In this document: positions 15,423-26,486 of the stretch, piece after piece
Position numbering within the stretch: the first letter of the stretch is position 1
Layout: each line of letters starts with the position of its first letter
Source of the DNA: Armatimonadota bacterium
Lineage (GTDB): Bacteria > Armatimonadota > UBA5829
Direction of reading: 5' to 3'
NCBI GenBank assembly: GCA_012522575.1
Contig: JAAYKE010000139.1
Coordinates: forward strand, 1-48,975
Length of the DNA stretch: 48,975 nt
Notes under the pieces: generated by a model
Database searches by the model: none
The model's input: only the letters and a program-made list of their open reading frames with translations
What the model was told of the DNA's origin: nothing
Position numbers and translations under genes: made by a program

Positions 15423-17801
15423 CTACCACTTAAACACCCCTAAAGCATCAGCGATATAGTCAGCGTCCGCAAGGATTTTGCAGCACGCCGGATTCTCCAG
15501 CGTATTGCGTATTCCCAACTCGGCCACGCATTCTCCGCAGCCGACAGTAACACAGTTGTTTTCAACGAGCAAAATAAATTCGTTGAACAACTCCGCCATC
15601 GCAGGATCGGATGGATCCATTGATCGCAGCCTGTCAATGTCGTCGAGCAAGCGATTATACAGCGTTTCGCTGGAGATCAGCGGAACCTGACAGCTTCCGG
15701 CGGGCAGTTGGTGGAAAAGCCTTATAATGCCCTCCAGACTGTCGAGAGTCGCGTCGACCTCCCATGTCCATATATCTTGCTCAGTAGTATACGGCGCATC
15801 ATCAAGCTTGTAGCTTATGGTAAGCGTCCAGTTGGTTCCCGGAAGCTCGTACATAAGCGGCCACCAGGTGCGTATGCCTCTGTAACCTTGCTGCAGCACC
15901 GATTTACCCCCGATGGGAGTGGTGCAAACATACTCCGGCACTACCTTACGCAAACTGGTATTTGTTACAGTATACGGCTTGTTTTGTTGCGCGGCGGTCA
16001 CAAAGTTCGACCAATTCGACCCACCAGGGTCGAATGACAACACTCCCGGCACCGCGGTAATAACATCCGGCCCCGTAAAGCCATTTACTCCGGCGAATTT
16101 ACGGATCGGCTCACAAGCGCCGCCGGGATAAGCCTGCAGCAGCTTGAACTTTTTGACCTGCGGTTCGGATATTGGGGTAATCGTAAGGTCATAGAGCACA
16201 GGTGATGGCGCACCGGGGGTCCTCTCGAAGTTCACTGTCACTTTGAGATAGCGTCCCATCGGAGTCGCCGCCAGCGGCGCGCCATTGACAGCAATTTCGA
16301 CATCAGAGAACGAAACAAGGTCCGAAGAACTTTGCACGCTCACGGCAAGGGTAGCGCCTTCATATTCGCCGCTATCCGGATTACCAGGCTGATCGTTCCA
16401 GGAGACCTTATCCCAGATCGTGTCGTTTTCCTTGCCGTCATAGACAACCGTCCAGACGCCTTCGTTGTTGGCGACACACCCGTGAATTGACCCATTCATA
16501 TCGCTGTAGGCGTAGTGGCCAACAGATAGAAGCAGTTTTTTGTTTATATCAAAGGCATTGGTTTCGGGATTGATGCGGATAACGTGTTCATCCATTCGGT
16601 TGCAAACCCAAACGTTGCCGTCAACGTCCACGGAAACCCCGGAAGGCTCCGCGCCCGTCTCATCAATCGTTGCTTTCAGAACGCCGCTGTTGTCATAGCG
16701 TGTAATGTTGTCGATGCCCGAATTGGCCACCCACACATCATTATCATCCGTACACGCCACGCCCCGGCTTCCAACCAGCCCCGGCAGACTTTTGCTCCAG
16801 TCAACAGTCTTATTTACTATGTCAATGCGACTCATCATGCTGGTTGTGTAACCCGTGACAAACAGATGATCGAGTTTGTCGAGCGCCAACCCGTAAGCCA
16901 TGTGCGGCAGGGGAGGGAGCCGGTCGATAGTGGCCGGATCGGTGGTAGGATCAATCCGCACCACGTCGCCCTCATCCCTGCCCACCGACCATATCGCGCC
17001 AAACCTGTCTATTGCGGCCCCAAATGGCCTGTGCGGCGCAACGTTAACCTGCTGATCTATAGTAACCATTGAAGGCAGAGCCGGCGGTTGTGCGCCGGTA
17101 ATATGGAAGAACCTGTTTCGCCCCTTGCTGCCAACCCATATATCGTCATTTTCATCTTTGGCTAACGCACACGGAGATGTGCCTCTGCCGTCGTCCGGAT
17201 CATACGGTCCGGCATAGGTCCCCGGATAATACACCCCTTCGTTTCTGGCGACAAGCACGACCTCGTAGAGCACGCACTCGTCCTCACCCCAGGGCAGTAT
17301 CTCATCATCGCTTATATCGCCATCGCCGTTGATATCGGTCGATGTCTGCACGATTCCATCGTTGTTTCGGTCTATCCACTGACCAGCCTCGACCAGGCCA
17401 ATCTTAACCACTGTTCCCGCAGTTCTGTTTGCAACCCAGCAACTGCCGTCACTGCACACGGTGGTACGGGATGGCCATCCGAAGTTTTGTTCTCCTGAAT
17501 AGGGAAGCTCCGGCAACTCAGGGGGCACTACTCTGTAGCGTCCGAGTTCTTTGCCGGTGGTGGCACAGACTTTGGATATGGTGCCATTTTCGTTGGGCGC
17601 CCACAAAAAGGACTGGGTCCTGCAGTCATCAGGCACGAGTTGAAGCTGATCGGGTATGGAGGCACACTCCACTCCCTGCAGGGTCCCAGTCAAAAAATCA
17701 GCGCTTGTAGTATAGGTACGTTGTGCAATGCTGCTTCCGGAGACAGCCATTGCCAGCAAGAGCGCGAGGCCCAGGCTTATATAATTAGCCTTAAATGTCA
17801 T
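15423..17801 (-). CDS. Secreted beta-propeller (NHL/Vgb-like) protein with the shared C-terminal domain
   Basis: 792 residues from the chosen start. A signal peptide (LGLALLLAMAVSGSSIAQ) leads into a series of about 45-residue repeats with motifs such as GIDNITRYDNSG, DDNDVWVANSG, VDVDGNVWVCNR and DENDDIWVGSKG. These indicate an NHL or virginiamycin-lyase-like beta-propeller. A calcium-binding-type stretch DINGDGDISDDE lies within it. A short beta-sandwich region follows, then a C-terminal domain of 239 residues shared with the gene at 9594-14921. Starts at 17801, 17807 and 17828 are all possible. GAGGAG lies 9 nt from the ATG at 17801 but only 3 nt from the one at 17807, so I prefer 17801. 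Extracellular; role unknown, possibly surface attachment. Confidence 0.82.
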   Translation of the reverse strand: MTFKANYISLGLALLLAMAVSGSSIAQRTYTTSADFLTGTLQGVECASIPDQLQLVPDDCRTQSFLWAPNENGTISKVCATTGKELGRYRVVPPELPELPYSGEQNFGWPSRTTVCSDGSCWVANRTAGTVVKIGLVEAGQWIDRNNDGIVQTSTDINGDGDISDDEILPWGEDECVLYEVVLVARNEGVYYPGTYAGPYDPDDGRGTSPCALAKDENDDIWVGSKGRNRFFHITGAQPPALPSMVTIDQQVNVAPHRPFGAAIDRFGAIWSVGRDEGDVVRIDPTTDPATIDRLPPLPHMAYGLALDKLDHLFVTGYTTSMMSRIDIVNKTVDWSKSLPGLVGSRGVACTDDNDVWVANSGIDNITRYDNSGVLKATIDETGAEPSGVSVDVDGNVWVCNRMDEHVIRINPETNAFDINKKLLLSVGHYAYSDMNGSIHGCVANNEGVWTVVYDGKENDTIWDKVSWNDQPGNPDSGEYEGATLAVSVQSSSDLVSFSDVEIAVNGAPLAATPMGRYLKVTVNFERTPGAPSPVLYDLTITPISEPQVKKFKLLQAYPGGACEPIRKFAGVNGFTGPDVITAVPGVLSFDPGGSNWSNFVTAAQQNKPYTVTNTSLRKVVPEYVCTTPIGGKSVLQQGYRGIRTWWPLMYELPGTNWTLTISYKLDDAPYTTEQDIWTWEVDATLDSLEGIIRLFHQLPAGSCQVPLISSETLYNRLLDDIDRLRSMDPSDPAMAELFNEFILLVENNCVTVGCGECVAELGIRNTLENPACCKILADADYIADALGVFKW

Positions 17802-18003
17802 TGCCATACTCTCCTCTTGACGAGCCAATCCTACTAGCCCATGGCTCGCGGCTGCTTTGATCCATCCTGGAGAGTCGGCCCCGCACTCGTGAGCACGCTA
17901 TGCAGCCTTAATCATGGCTGCGTAGGCCGACACAAGCGCCAGCGCCGTGGAGACTTGGGAAGAAGAGGTACGGCATTGCGCATCCGTATTTAAATCTGAA
18001 TGC

Positions 18004-18032
18004 AGTATAGCTATAGCTTACGGAGTTGTCAA
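18004..18032 (-). promoter_or_regulatory. Strong sigma-70-type promoter of the beta-propeller gene, with long leader
   Basis: On the minus strand TTGACA (18027-18032), a 17-bp spacer, then TATACT (18004-18009). The start near 17997 gives a leader of about 195 nt. That leader includes GAGCCA/TGGCTC and GCAGCC/GGCTGC hairpins and a GTCGGCC/GGCCGAC pairing. No known riboswitch was recognised in it. Confidence 0.72.
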
Positions 18033-18083
18033 GGGATTTGTGCGTTATAAATTAAAAAAGGTAATACTAATTAGCTATAATCA

Positions 18084-18974
18084 TCAGGGGGCGATCTGAA
18101 GCGCGTTCATAAGCTTGATCATAGCCGGCGCCAGCAGCACCACAAACATCGAGGGCAATATGCACACAACCATCGGGAAAATCATCTTTAACGGGAGGGT
18201 GGCCGCCTCCTCGCGCGCGCGCAGATTTCGCTGGACTCGCATACTATCCGATTGTTCTCTGAGAACATCGACGATACTGACACCCAGTTGCTCGGCCTGA
18301 TAAAGGGCGGCGACGAATATGCTGAGCTGTTGCAGACCGACGCGCTGGGAGGTGTTTCTGAGAGCATCCATTCGACCGGTTCCGATGGCAATATCATCAA
18401 GGGTTCTTTTGAACTCCGCAGCCACCGGCCCGGACATTCTCTGCACCACCTGATCCATTGCGCCATCCAGCCCCAGCCCCGCCTCCACGCAGACCACCAG
18501 CAGATCAATGGCATCCGGCAGCACTCGGAATATCTGCCTTTGCCGCTCGGCTATTTTTCTGGAAACTACAGCTTTGGGCAGCAAAATACCGGCGATAAAT
18601 GCCATCGCCACTATCAACTGGAACTGCGGAGTCTGTATACTCAAGCTGCGACAGGCAAAAAATGCCAATGCCGGCAGGACGACAAAGCTCACTATGCGAC
18701 AGACCACAAAGGCCGCGGAGCTAATGCTCATACCGGCCCTTTCCAGTTCCGCCGCCGTCGCCTTCATAGCCGTGCTTGGGATAAAACGAGCGACAAAATC
18801 GCTCAATTTATTCCACAACGGAATAACCAGCCGCTGCCACAGCGAGGTTTCCATATCCACGGCCATTGGAATGCCGAGTCTCTCGCTTCGAATTGCGCTT
18901 TCACCGGCGCGGGTCAGTCCCAGAATAAATAAAAAGACCGTCGCCGCGCATAATATACTAATAAGAACCGGCAA
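18084..18974 (-). CDS. tadC: TadC, inner-membrane platform protein of the Tad pilus
   Basis: TadC partners TadB to form the inner-membrane platform (type II secretion F-like domain) that assembles the Flp pilus. The 296-residue protein has an N-terminal membrane segment, a pair of central hydrophobic segments and a C-terminal one. A GspF-like cytoplasmic stretch lies between them (RQRQIFRVLPDAIDLLVVCV, VEAGLGLDGAMDQV). The region RVQRNLRAREEAATLPLKM near the end is typical. It starts 17 bp after tadB and is the last gene of the operon. Confidence 0.9.
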   Translation of the reverse strand: MPVLISILCAATVFLFILGLTRAGESAIRSERLGIPMAVDMETSLWQRLVIPLWNKLSDFVARFIPSTAMKATAAELERAGMSISSAAFVVCRIVSFVVLPALAFFACRSLSIQTPQFQLIVAMAFIAGILLPKAVVSRKIAERQRQIFRVLPDAIDLLVVCVEAGLGLDGAMDQVVQRMSGPVAAEFKRTLDDIAIGTGRMDALRNTSQRVGLQQLSIFVAALYQAEQLGVSIVDVLREQSDSMRVQRNLRAREEAATLPLKMIFPMVVCILPSMFVVLLAPAMIKLMNALQIAP

Positions 18975-18991
18975 TTTTGAACATGCCCTTT

Positions 18992-19962
18992 CTAGAAGTC
19001 AGTTTTCAGGATGCTGCGTATAATCAGGATGCCGACTATCTGAAGCGTGATCGCGCATCCGACAAGGATTTGCCCTACAGTATTAGTGAACAACACCGAT
19101 GCATAGTCCGGGGACATATAAAACAGCACCCCCGTTAACAAAAACGGCAACAGGGATAATATCACACCGGACATTCGCCCTTCGGCAGTAAGCGCGCTCA
19201 CTTCCCTTTCGAGACGCACCCTCTGTCTGATCATAGAGCTGATGTTGTCCAGAACCATAGACAGATTGCCGCCTACCTGCCTGTTTATAGTAACGGCCAC
19301 AGTCACCAACTCCAAATCGTAGCTGCACATCTTGTCAACCATTCTCTTCAGCGAGTCGTCCAGCGACAACCCAACCCGCATATCAGCCAACACTACTCTG
19401 AATTCATCGGATATCGGTTTGGGCATTTCATCTCGCACCATCGCAGCCGCCCTTTCGAACCCTGCGCCGCTCCTCATCGCCGATGCGATCAGTGAAAGCG
19501 CGTCCGGCAACTGATTATTGAATGCAACTACCCTTTTGGCGCACCTGTTTTCAAGATATGCCCAGGAGGCCAATATGCCTGCCAGCAGGCCGATAAACTG
19601 CATGCCCGGCAGTTTTTTCAACCAAAGCGCAAATATAACGGCCAGCAGTATGGAGACGGCGCTGCTTATTCCGACATATTCACTCGGCTTAAGCTCAAGG
19701 CCCGCTCTATCAAGCTTGACCATCAACCTGCGCGCCCATCCGTCGGCTATCGCACCTCGAGACAACTCTTCGTCGGCCTCGTCCTCGACCCGATCCGCAG
19801 CTTCGCCGGGTATCCCTGCTTTTACGGCCTGGTCTTTACTCCGACGCCTGTTGATGCGATCCCCAATCCACCAGATAGCATAACCCGCAAGCAGCCATCC
19901 CGCGATAATGGCCGCGATCAGTCCATAGCTCGATTTAGCTAAAGCAAGGGGCATAGTCATTA

Positions 19963-19966
<4 letters not shown>
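18992..19966 (-). CDS. tadB: TadB, inner-membrane platform protein of the Tad pilus
   Basis: About 324 residues. It has an N-terminal membrane segment, two hydrophobic segments in the middle, a cytoplasmic GspF-like domain (NNQLPDALSLIASAMRSGAG, RMVDKMCSYDLELVTVAVTI) and C-terminal membrane segments. It acts with TadC and the CpaF ATPase. Several starts are possible: GTG 19972, ATG 19966, ATG 19960 and ATG 19954. I chose 19966 because the ATG overlaps the cpaF stop codon in ATGA, the usual coupled arrangement, but 19960 has the better spacing from GGTGGA. Confidence 0.88.
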
Positions 19967-21300
<1,334 letters not shown>

Positions 21301-21323
21301 GCCAGTCTTTCAACCCCCTCAAT

Positions 21324-22460
21324 TTATTCCTGTCCCGAATCGGGCATCAGTTGCGATGGTTCCTCGGCCAGTATATTGGCAAGCTGATGCAGCGCATTTG
21401 CGAGCTTTGTATTGCCACGCATCGGATCCCCTGCCAGATTGCGCTGGTTTGGAAGCATGGCTTGTATTTTGACGCCAACCGCCTTCTCTATCTGATCTTG
21501 CGAAATTGAATCGTGCCTTGACACCCTGTTTACCACAAGTTTGACCTGCTCCAGGGGTATATATCTCGGCGCAACGGTGTCGAGCAGCCTTTTTGCGTCA
21601 GTTACCGTTTGCACTTCGAATCTATTTGTAACGATTATCAGCTCGTGGATCAGCGATATGACCCTCAGAACAGGCTCGTGCATAAGAGGTGGCAGGTCGA
21701 TCAGCACAAACCGGTAGCCCTTTTTCAATTCGTGGATTATGTTTTCCAGCAAATCTCCGCCGAGTGCGTCCAGAGGACTAATCACGATAGAGCCTATCAG
21801 CACTTTAAGCCCGCTCTGGTGATCGGACATATACGATTGCAGAAGCTCGAGGTCAATTTTTTCGGCCTGCAGCTCGACCAACGGCCTCGGATCCTCTATG
21901 CGCAGCATAGTTGAGATGTCGCCGAACTGAGTATACATATCCAGCAGGACAACCTGACCGGGGAATTTCTGATGCAGGCAAAGCGCCAGACCTGACGCAA
22001 CCGTGCTTTTCCCTATGCCCCCTCTGCCCCCTGTAACCGCGATTATATTGCAGGGCGGCGCGAGAGGAGGCATAGGAGGGTCGTATATGTCCTTGATAGT
22101 CGAAAGAAGCGCGGAATCAATCTCAGTCGACGACAGACACGCGGAAGCTCCGGCAAGCATCGCCTGCTTGGTCATATCCGGGCTGACATCCCCGTTGCCA
22201 ATCAGAATGCCCTTCACCGCAGGCACATATTGCCGAATCATCCTGGTCGTTTCCAGGCCATTATAAATCGGCAAATCCAGCATTACCACGGCCACGTCGT
22301 GTTTGCGCACACCCGCCGTGTGGACGGCTTCCTGCCCATCAACCGCTACGCCCGTGACGATGCAATCCTTTGTCGAGGTCAACACCCGACGCAGATGATC
22401 TCGAACAGCCCTGTCCCTGGCGGCCACCAAAACCCGTATGCTTTCGCTTCTTTCACTCAT
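21324..22460 (-). CDS. cpaE: CpaE/TadZ, receiver-ParA-like localisation ATPase of the Tad pilus
   Basis: 378 residues. The N-terminal 125 residues form a response-regulator-like domain that keeps an aspartate in VVMLDLP (Asp62), the usual phosphoacceptor position. TadZ homologues often lack it. A proline-rich linker leads to a MinD/ParA ATPase domain with the deviant Walker A TGGRGGIGKST (about 143-153). TadZ places the pilus machinery at the cell pole or other sites. The start at 22460 has a weak ribosome site. It lies 22 bp after cpaC. Confidence 0.92.
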   Translation of the reverse strand: MSERSESIRVLVAARDRAVRDHLRRVLTSTKDCIVTGVAVDGQEAVHTAGVRKHDVAVVMLDLPIYNGLETTRMIRQYVPAVKGILIGNGDVSPDMTKQAMLAGASACLSSTEIDSALLSTIKDIYDPPMPPLAPPCNIIAVTGGRGGIGKSTVASGLALCLHQKFPGQVVLLDMYTQFGDISTMLRIEDPRPLVELQAEKIDLELLQSYMSDHQSGLKVLIGSIVISPLDALGGDLLENIIHELKKGYRFVLIDLPPLMHEPVLRVISLIHELIIVTNRFEVQTVTDAKRLLDTVAPRYIPLEQVKLVVNRVSRHDSISQDQIEKAVGVKIQAMLPNQRNLAGDPMRGNTKLANALHQLANILAEEPSQLMPDSGQE

Positions 22461-22482
22461 AACTACATATCACCATCGCCTG

Positions 22483-24279
22483 TCAGTCGCCATCCTGCGG
22501 GACAGGTATCGGAGCATTTGCATCTTTTTCTATCAACTGCGGCGTAACCACAATAATAAGCTCGGTCTGCCTCTCTACGAAATTCTTGCTCTTAAACAGC
22601 TCTCCAATTACCGGTATTTTGCTCAACAGAGGAATCTGACTGACATATTTCGTGACGTCACTTGACAGCAGCCCGCCAATAGCAAGCGCCTGGCTGTTCT
22701 GAACGTGAACAGTCGTAGTCGCACGACGCACCGTCAGCGCGGGAACCGTAATCCCGCCCGTCCGGACACCATAATTGGGATCGTTGTTGATTCCGCTTAC
22801 CTCCGGGGTCACTGTCATTGAAATGCGATTATCATCGCCGATCTTCGGCCGCACAGTCAACTGGATCCCGAACGGCTTATATTGAACCGTAATCGACGAT
22901 ACGCCGATGCTGGAGTTTTGCGCTATCGGAACGGGCAACTCCCCGCCGACCAGAATGCTCGCCGAATGCCCGTCCGCTATCAACAGCTTAGGTTCGGACA
23001 GTATGCGAGCGTAGTTATTCGTGACGAGAGCGTTGATTTGTGCGGCAAACGGCAGTCTGCTGAACGAGTTAAGCCCGTCTTTGATAGGAATGCTGCCAAT
23101 GCCGGATGCCGTATCACCGGCATTTTCCAGGGCAAAAAACGGCTGAGCCTCAAACTTCCCGCTGATGGCAGATCCCCAATTGACTCCGAGGTCCTTGAGT
23201 TTGCTCTTATCTACCTCCAAAACCTGCGCGGTGACCAAAACCTGCTTGGCTGTGGCCAGATCGACATTGAGCACCGCCACGACTCGCGGCCCATTTGGCA
23301 CACGTCCCGAAAAAACGCTGCGAACGGCGGTCACTTCCTGTCCGACCACTACTCCGCCATCCTCGGTTGTATTGACCTCGGTTTTGGCCCGGTCTATTGC
23401 ATCAGGGACGGTCATTGACACAGCCCCCGAAAATCCCGTCTGCGCATCGCTTTTCGAGGCCGCTCCGCTGCCTGACGTCGTTTGGAGTTCGCCGACATAG
23501 GCTCCGATAATATCCCGAATCTTGAGCACTTCCGTCGTAGTCGGCACATCGCCGGTTATCAGCACGGTGTTATCCGGCAGTTCTTTGAAGGTGAGCGCCG
23601 GATTATCGAGAATCGCCTTCAACGACTCAACTACCGCCTTTGACTCGACAGTATCGCGCTTGACAAGGTTCAAAACCTTTAAGCCCGTGCCCTGCGCGAT
23701 ATATTCGGCTCTTTTAATCTGCTCCTCGCTTTTCGCCGTGCCGGACAGCATTATTCCGGTTTGGCTGGCTTGCACGCTAATGGTTGACACGCCGATCTGC
23801 GCGCAAATATCCGCTGCGACAGCCTCCGGTTCCGGTTTGGGCTTAATGACGGTTACATAATAGGTCACAGGCTTCCAGATGGCATCCCAGATGCGCACAA
23901 CGGCCTTGCCCTCCGCTTTGGCGTTTAGAATCACCTCGGTTTGCGAGACAACGACTAAATCTACTATATCCGGCAGGTTGACTGCTGCACGGGTGATCCC
24001 GCTGCCTGTCAGCAAAATCGACGCGCCAGGCTCAAGGTTTTTATGTGCGATTGCATGCGGAACCACCGGATCGTTCCTGTCCAGATCCGCATCTTCCGCC
24101 AAACCACGATTAACATCAGCCTTTGCAATGCCCTTGCCGTCCGGCCCGATCTCGGAAACGGTCGCCACAACGCCGGATTCCTGAGCATACGCAAACGCAT
24201 ACGGCGCCAGACTAATGATAACGGCAAAACACACTATTAAAACGCTTCGCATCCCTTTGCCGGCCATAATTGATCTCAT
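22483..24279 (-). CDS. cpaC: CpaC/RcpA, outer-membrane secretin of the Tad pilus
   Basis: 598 residues. A signal peptide (SVLIVCFAVIISLAPYAFAYA) is followed by a pilus-assembly N-terminal domain (about 55-150: GSGITRAAVNLPDIVDLVVV) and two BON/N1-like modules. The C-terminal secretin channel shows VLVTAQVLEVDKSKLKDLGV, LSEPKLLIADG and VPLLSKIPVIGELF-type motifs. The presence of a secretin implies an outer membrane. The start at 24279 follows GGGAGGT at 9 nt; ATGs at 24267 and 24252 are less well placed. Confidence 0.94.
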   Translation of the reverse strand: MRSIMAGKGMRSVLIVCFAVIISLAPYAFAYAQESGVVATVSEIGPDGKGIAKADVNRGLAEDADLDRNDPVVPHAIAHKNLEPGASILLTGSGITRAAVNLPDIVDLVVVSQTEVILNAKAEGKAVVRIWDAIWKPVTYYVTVIKPKPEPEAVAADICAQIGVSTISVQASQTGIMLSGTAKSEEQIKRAEYIAQGTGLKVLNLVKRDTVESKAVVESLKAILDNPALTFKELPDNTVLITGDVPTTTEVLKIRDIIGAYVGELQTTSGSGAASKSDAQTGFSGAVSMTVPDAIDRAKTEVNTTEDGGVVVGQEVTAVRSVFSGRVPNGPRVVAVLNVDLATAKQVLVTAQVLEVDKSKLKDLGVNWGSAISGKFEAQPFFALENAGDTASGIGSIPIKDGLNSFSRLPFAAQINALVTNNYARILSEPKLLIADGHSASILVGGELPVPIAQNSSIGVSSITVQYKPFGIQLTVRPKIGDDNRISMTVTPEVSGINNDPNYGVRTGGITVPALTVRRATTTVHVQNSQALAIGGLLSSDVTKYVSQIPLLSKIPVIGELFKSKNFVERQTELIIVVTPQLIEKDANAPIPVPQDGD

Positions 24280-24335
24280 TTATTGCGCACCTCCCAGTGC
24301 CAGACAGATCGCTTTCGCGATTTGCTCTGCCTCAG

Positions 24336-25187
24336 CTATCCTTTGCTGACGACTTCCATGGTCTTTACGTTACCTCGAATAACCTCTACAGTGGGCAAAG
24401 CTTCGGGAACGATTTGCGTGTCTTGTCCTATTCCTATCAATTCCTTGACAGATTGAGGGGGCAGGCCGCCACTAATCGGCACGCTGCGCACTACGGCGGG
24501 TTTAGGTTGCTGGCTTTCCTTGATCGTCACCGGAGAAGTTGTAGCAGTGTGCCGCAGCGCCTCCCTGCTTGAGTCTCCCGGATTGCGAAGCACCAGCCGG
24601 AGTTTGCCCTGATTATCGGCCAGAGTGACCAATTGGGCCTCCTCCGGGCTGACAATCAGCGTAACGGTCTTGCGCTCCGGTTGGGCGGTCTCCTTTGTGC
24701 TAGCCTGAACTTTTTCACCTGCTGCCAAAAGCTCGACGTTTTGCAGGATGGTCTCGGAATATGCCCGTTCGCCGCGATTATAAGTGGCAACCACATCCAC
24801 CCGATCCCCAGGCTGTGCAAAGCCGCCCACGTTTATCACGGCGTCCACCCCGACCGAAACCGCGCGCATGCCGTCGGGCACACGAGCGGACAGCCCGGAA
24901 GGACCAAGCTGGCCAGGCTCGAAAAACGCACCCATAGCAATATCGCTGAGCGCGATTTTGCCTACCACAGAGTCCGCCGACACCTGTGTTTTACCGTGCA
25001 GGTGGATCGCTTTGAGCGTCACCATATCCCGTGTGATCAAATCTCCGCGAGATATCGAAACAGCAGCAACCGCAGTCTCAACCTTTGGACGTTCGCGGGG
25101 GACATATTTCCAAACAACCAGGCCGGTTATTACCGCCAATAATCCAGCCAGCAAGAGTACGTTTCTTTTAGTCCAGTTTTTGCCCAT
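24336..25187 (-). CDS. cpaB: CpaB/RcpC, periplasmic Tad pilus assembly protein
   Basis: 283 residues. It has an N-terminal membrane anchor (NVLLLAGLLAVITGLVVWKY) and a SAF/beta-clip domain (VSISRGDLITRDMV, VGKIALSDIAMGAFF). It also has the family motif GMRAVSVGVDAVINVGGFAQ and PGDRVDVVATY. CpaB works with the secretin. The frame is open 17 codons upstream, but the ATG at 25187 follows AGAGGAAG and begins the membrane anchor. It lies 83 bp after the TadG-like gene. Confidence 0.92.
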   Translation of the reverse strand: MGKNWTKRNVLLLAGLLAVITGLVVWKYVPRERPKVETAVAAVSISRGDLITRDMVTLKAIHLHGKTQVSADSVVGKIALSDIAMGAFFEPGQLGPSGLSARVPDGMRAVSVGVDAVINVGGFAQPGDRVDVVATYNRGERAYSETILQNVELLAAGEKVQASTKETAQPERKTVTLIVSPEEAQLVTLADNQGKLRLVLRNPGDSSREALRHTATTSPVTIKESQQPKPAVVRSVPISGGLPPQSVKELIGIGQDTQIVPEALPTVEVIRGNVKTMEVVSKG

Positions 25188-25270
25188 AGTCTTCCTCTGG
25201 CCCGCAATACGCGGGCAAAATCCGCCTGCCGGTCTCATTCACGCAGCCGACGCACCTCACAACTCCGCCG

Positions 25271-26473
25271 CTAATATCTCGATAGCGTTGTGCCAAAATC
25301 ATACAACATTACTTTGCTAACCATACTCGTAGTGTATCTTGGTTTGATCTTAAGGTTCCAGCGCACTCTGTCATTTGTGTTAAAACACGACAGCAGGACA
25401 AAGTCTATGTTGCCCGTCTGCGCATCATATCTTGTTACAAATAATGGCGCGAAACCGCGCACTTTGTAGGTCCCATCGGCCTCTGATGTCTCATCTATTA
25501 TAAGAGTCATCACAATTCTGTCGTGATCAGCAAAAGTCGTGTCTTCGCCGACTTGTCGCCAGTTATCGTAGGCTCCATTATCGACGCCGGGGTCTGCTCC
25601 GAACCGATCCTGCAGGGCCGTGTATGTGGCGCTGCCAAAGTTATCCATTCGGCTAATCGGAGCTACAAACGATGGCAATTTTGCCGTTTCCGGAGGCTCA
25701 GCCGGGAGATCGGTTCCCATTTCGATCGGATCCGCATCGCCCGCAAGTCGATTTTCGTATCCGCCGGGCAGTTCCACAGCTATGATTTCGAATGGCATTG
25801 AGCCGCCTGCTTCTCCGGGGACAAGCAAGCGTCCTGGCATTTCTTTGCCCACCGGCGGCCCTTCTCCCGCACCCGGCGGCGGAAATACCGTTTTATATTT
25901 TATCGCCCAGGGCACATAATTGTAGGTCAACCTCGGCACGGAGTAAAGCCTTGCGACCGCGGTTGCGCTGACCTCCTGGCGGCCCATTCCAAGGATTTTG
26001 CCAAATGTCATATCCACAGGGATAGTGCAGTAGGTTTGAACGGATACGTTAAAATCTATTTCGCCCCAGGCCGGAAAGTCAAGCGGCGGATTGAGGGAAT
26101 CATTGCGTATAAAATGGTCGTATCCGATCCCGCAAAACATCGGCTTCAACCCCGGAACCTGCATAATGCCCGCAGATCTGGTATCTTCTCCGACTGTCAT
26201 GCTGGGATATGCGGCGAAGAGGTAGCTTGAAACCTTCTCGATTTCGAACGTTACTGTATCCTCTTGCACTCCGGAGTGTGCGTAGTTATTGATGGCGGCA
26301 AGGGAGGATACGGCGCACTGGTCGGCGATGTTCTGCGCGTTTTGTCGTGCGACGTAAAGCAATCCGATATCTATGACAAGGGCAGCCATTGCCAGCAGGG
26401 CGGTCAATGCAATAGCCACCATCAGCATCACAGCGCCGGACTGTGTGCGTCTTGTATGAAATACTTTTCTCAT
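25271..26473 (-). CDS. TadG-like protein with Tad/TadE-G N-terminal helix
   Basis: 400 residues. The N-terminus has a short positive stretch, then TQSGAVMLMVAIALTALLAM and VIDIGLLYVARQNAQNIAD. This is the signature of TadG-like proteins (Tad_N domain), which are membrane-anchored and decorate or help assemble the pilus. The rest is a beta-rich extracytoplasmic region without a domain I recognise. It is 13 bp after the TadE-like gene. Family assignment is firm for the N-terminus only. Confidence 0.82.
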   Translation of the reverse strand: MRKVFHTRRTQSGAVMLMVAIALTALLAMAALVIDIGLLYVARQNAQNIADQCAVSSLAAINNYAHSGVQEDTVTFEIEKVSSYLFAAYPSMTVGEDTRSAGIMQVPGLKPMFCGIGYDHFIRNDSLNPPLDFPAWGEIDFNVSVQTYCTIPVDMTFGKILGMGRQEVSATAVARLYSVPRLTYNYVPWAIKYKTVFPPPGAGEGPPVGKEMPGRLLVPGEAGGSMPFEIIAVELPGGYENRLAGDADPIEMGTDLPAEPPETAKLPSFVAPISRMDNFGSATYTALQDRFGADPGVDNGAYDNWRQVGEDTTFADHDRIVMTLIIDETSEADGTYKVRGFAPLFVTRYDAQTGNIDFVLLSCFNTNDRVRWNLKIKPRYTTSMVSKVMLYDFGTTLSRY

Positions 26474-26486
26474 TTTCCTGCCGCGC

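Noticed and set aside
17802-17997. Cyclic-di-GMP riboswitch in the beta-propeller gene leader
   Set aside because: A CAAAGC string and several hairpins are present, but the conserved core of the known class was not found.
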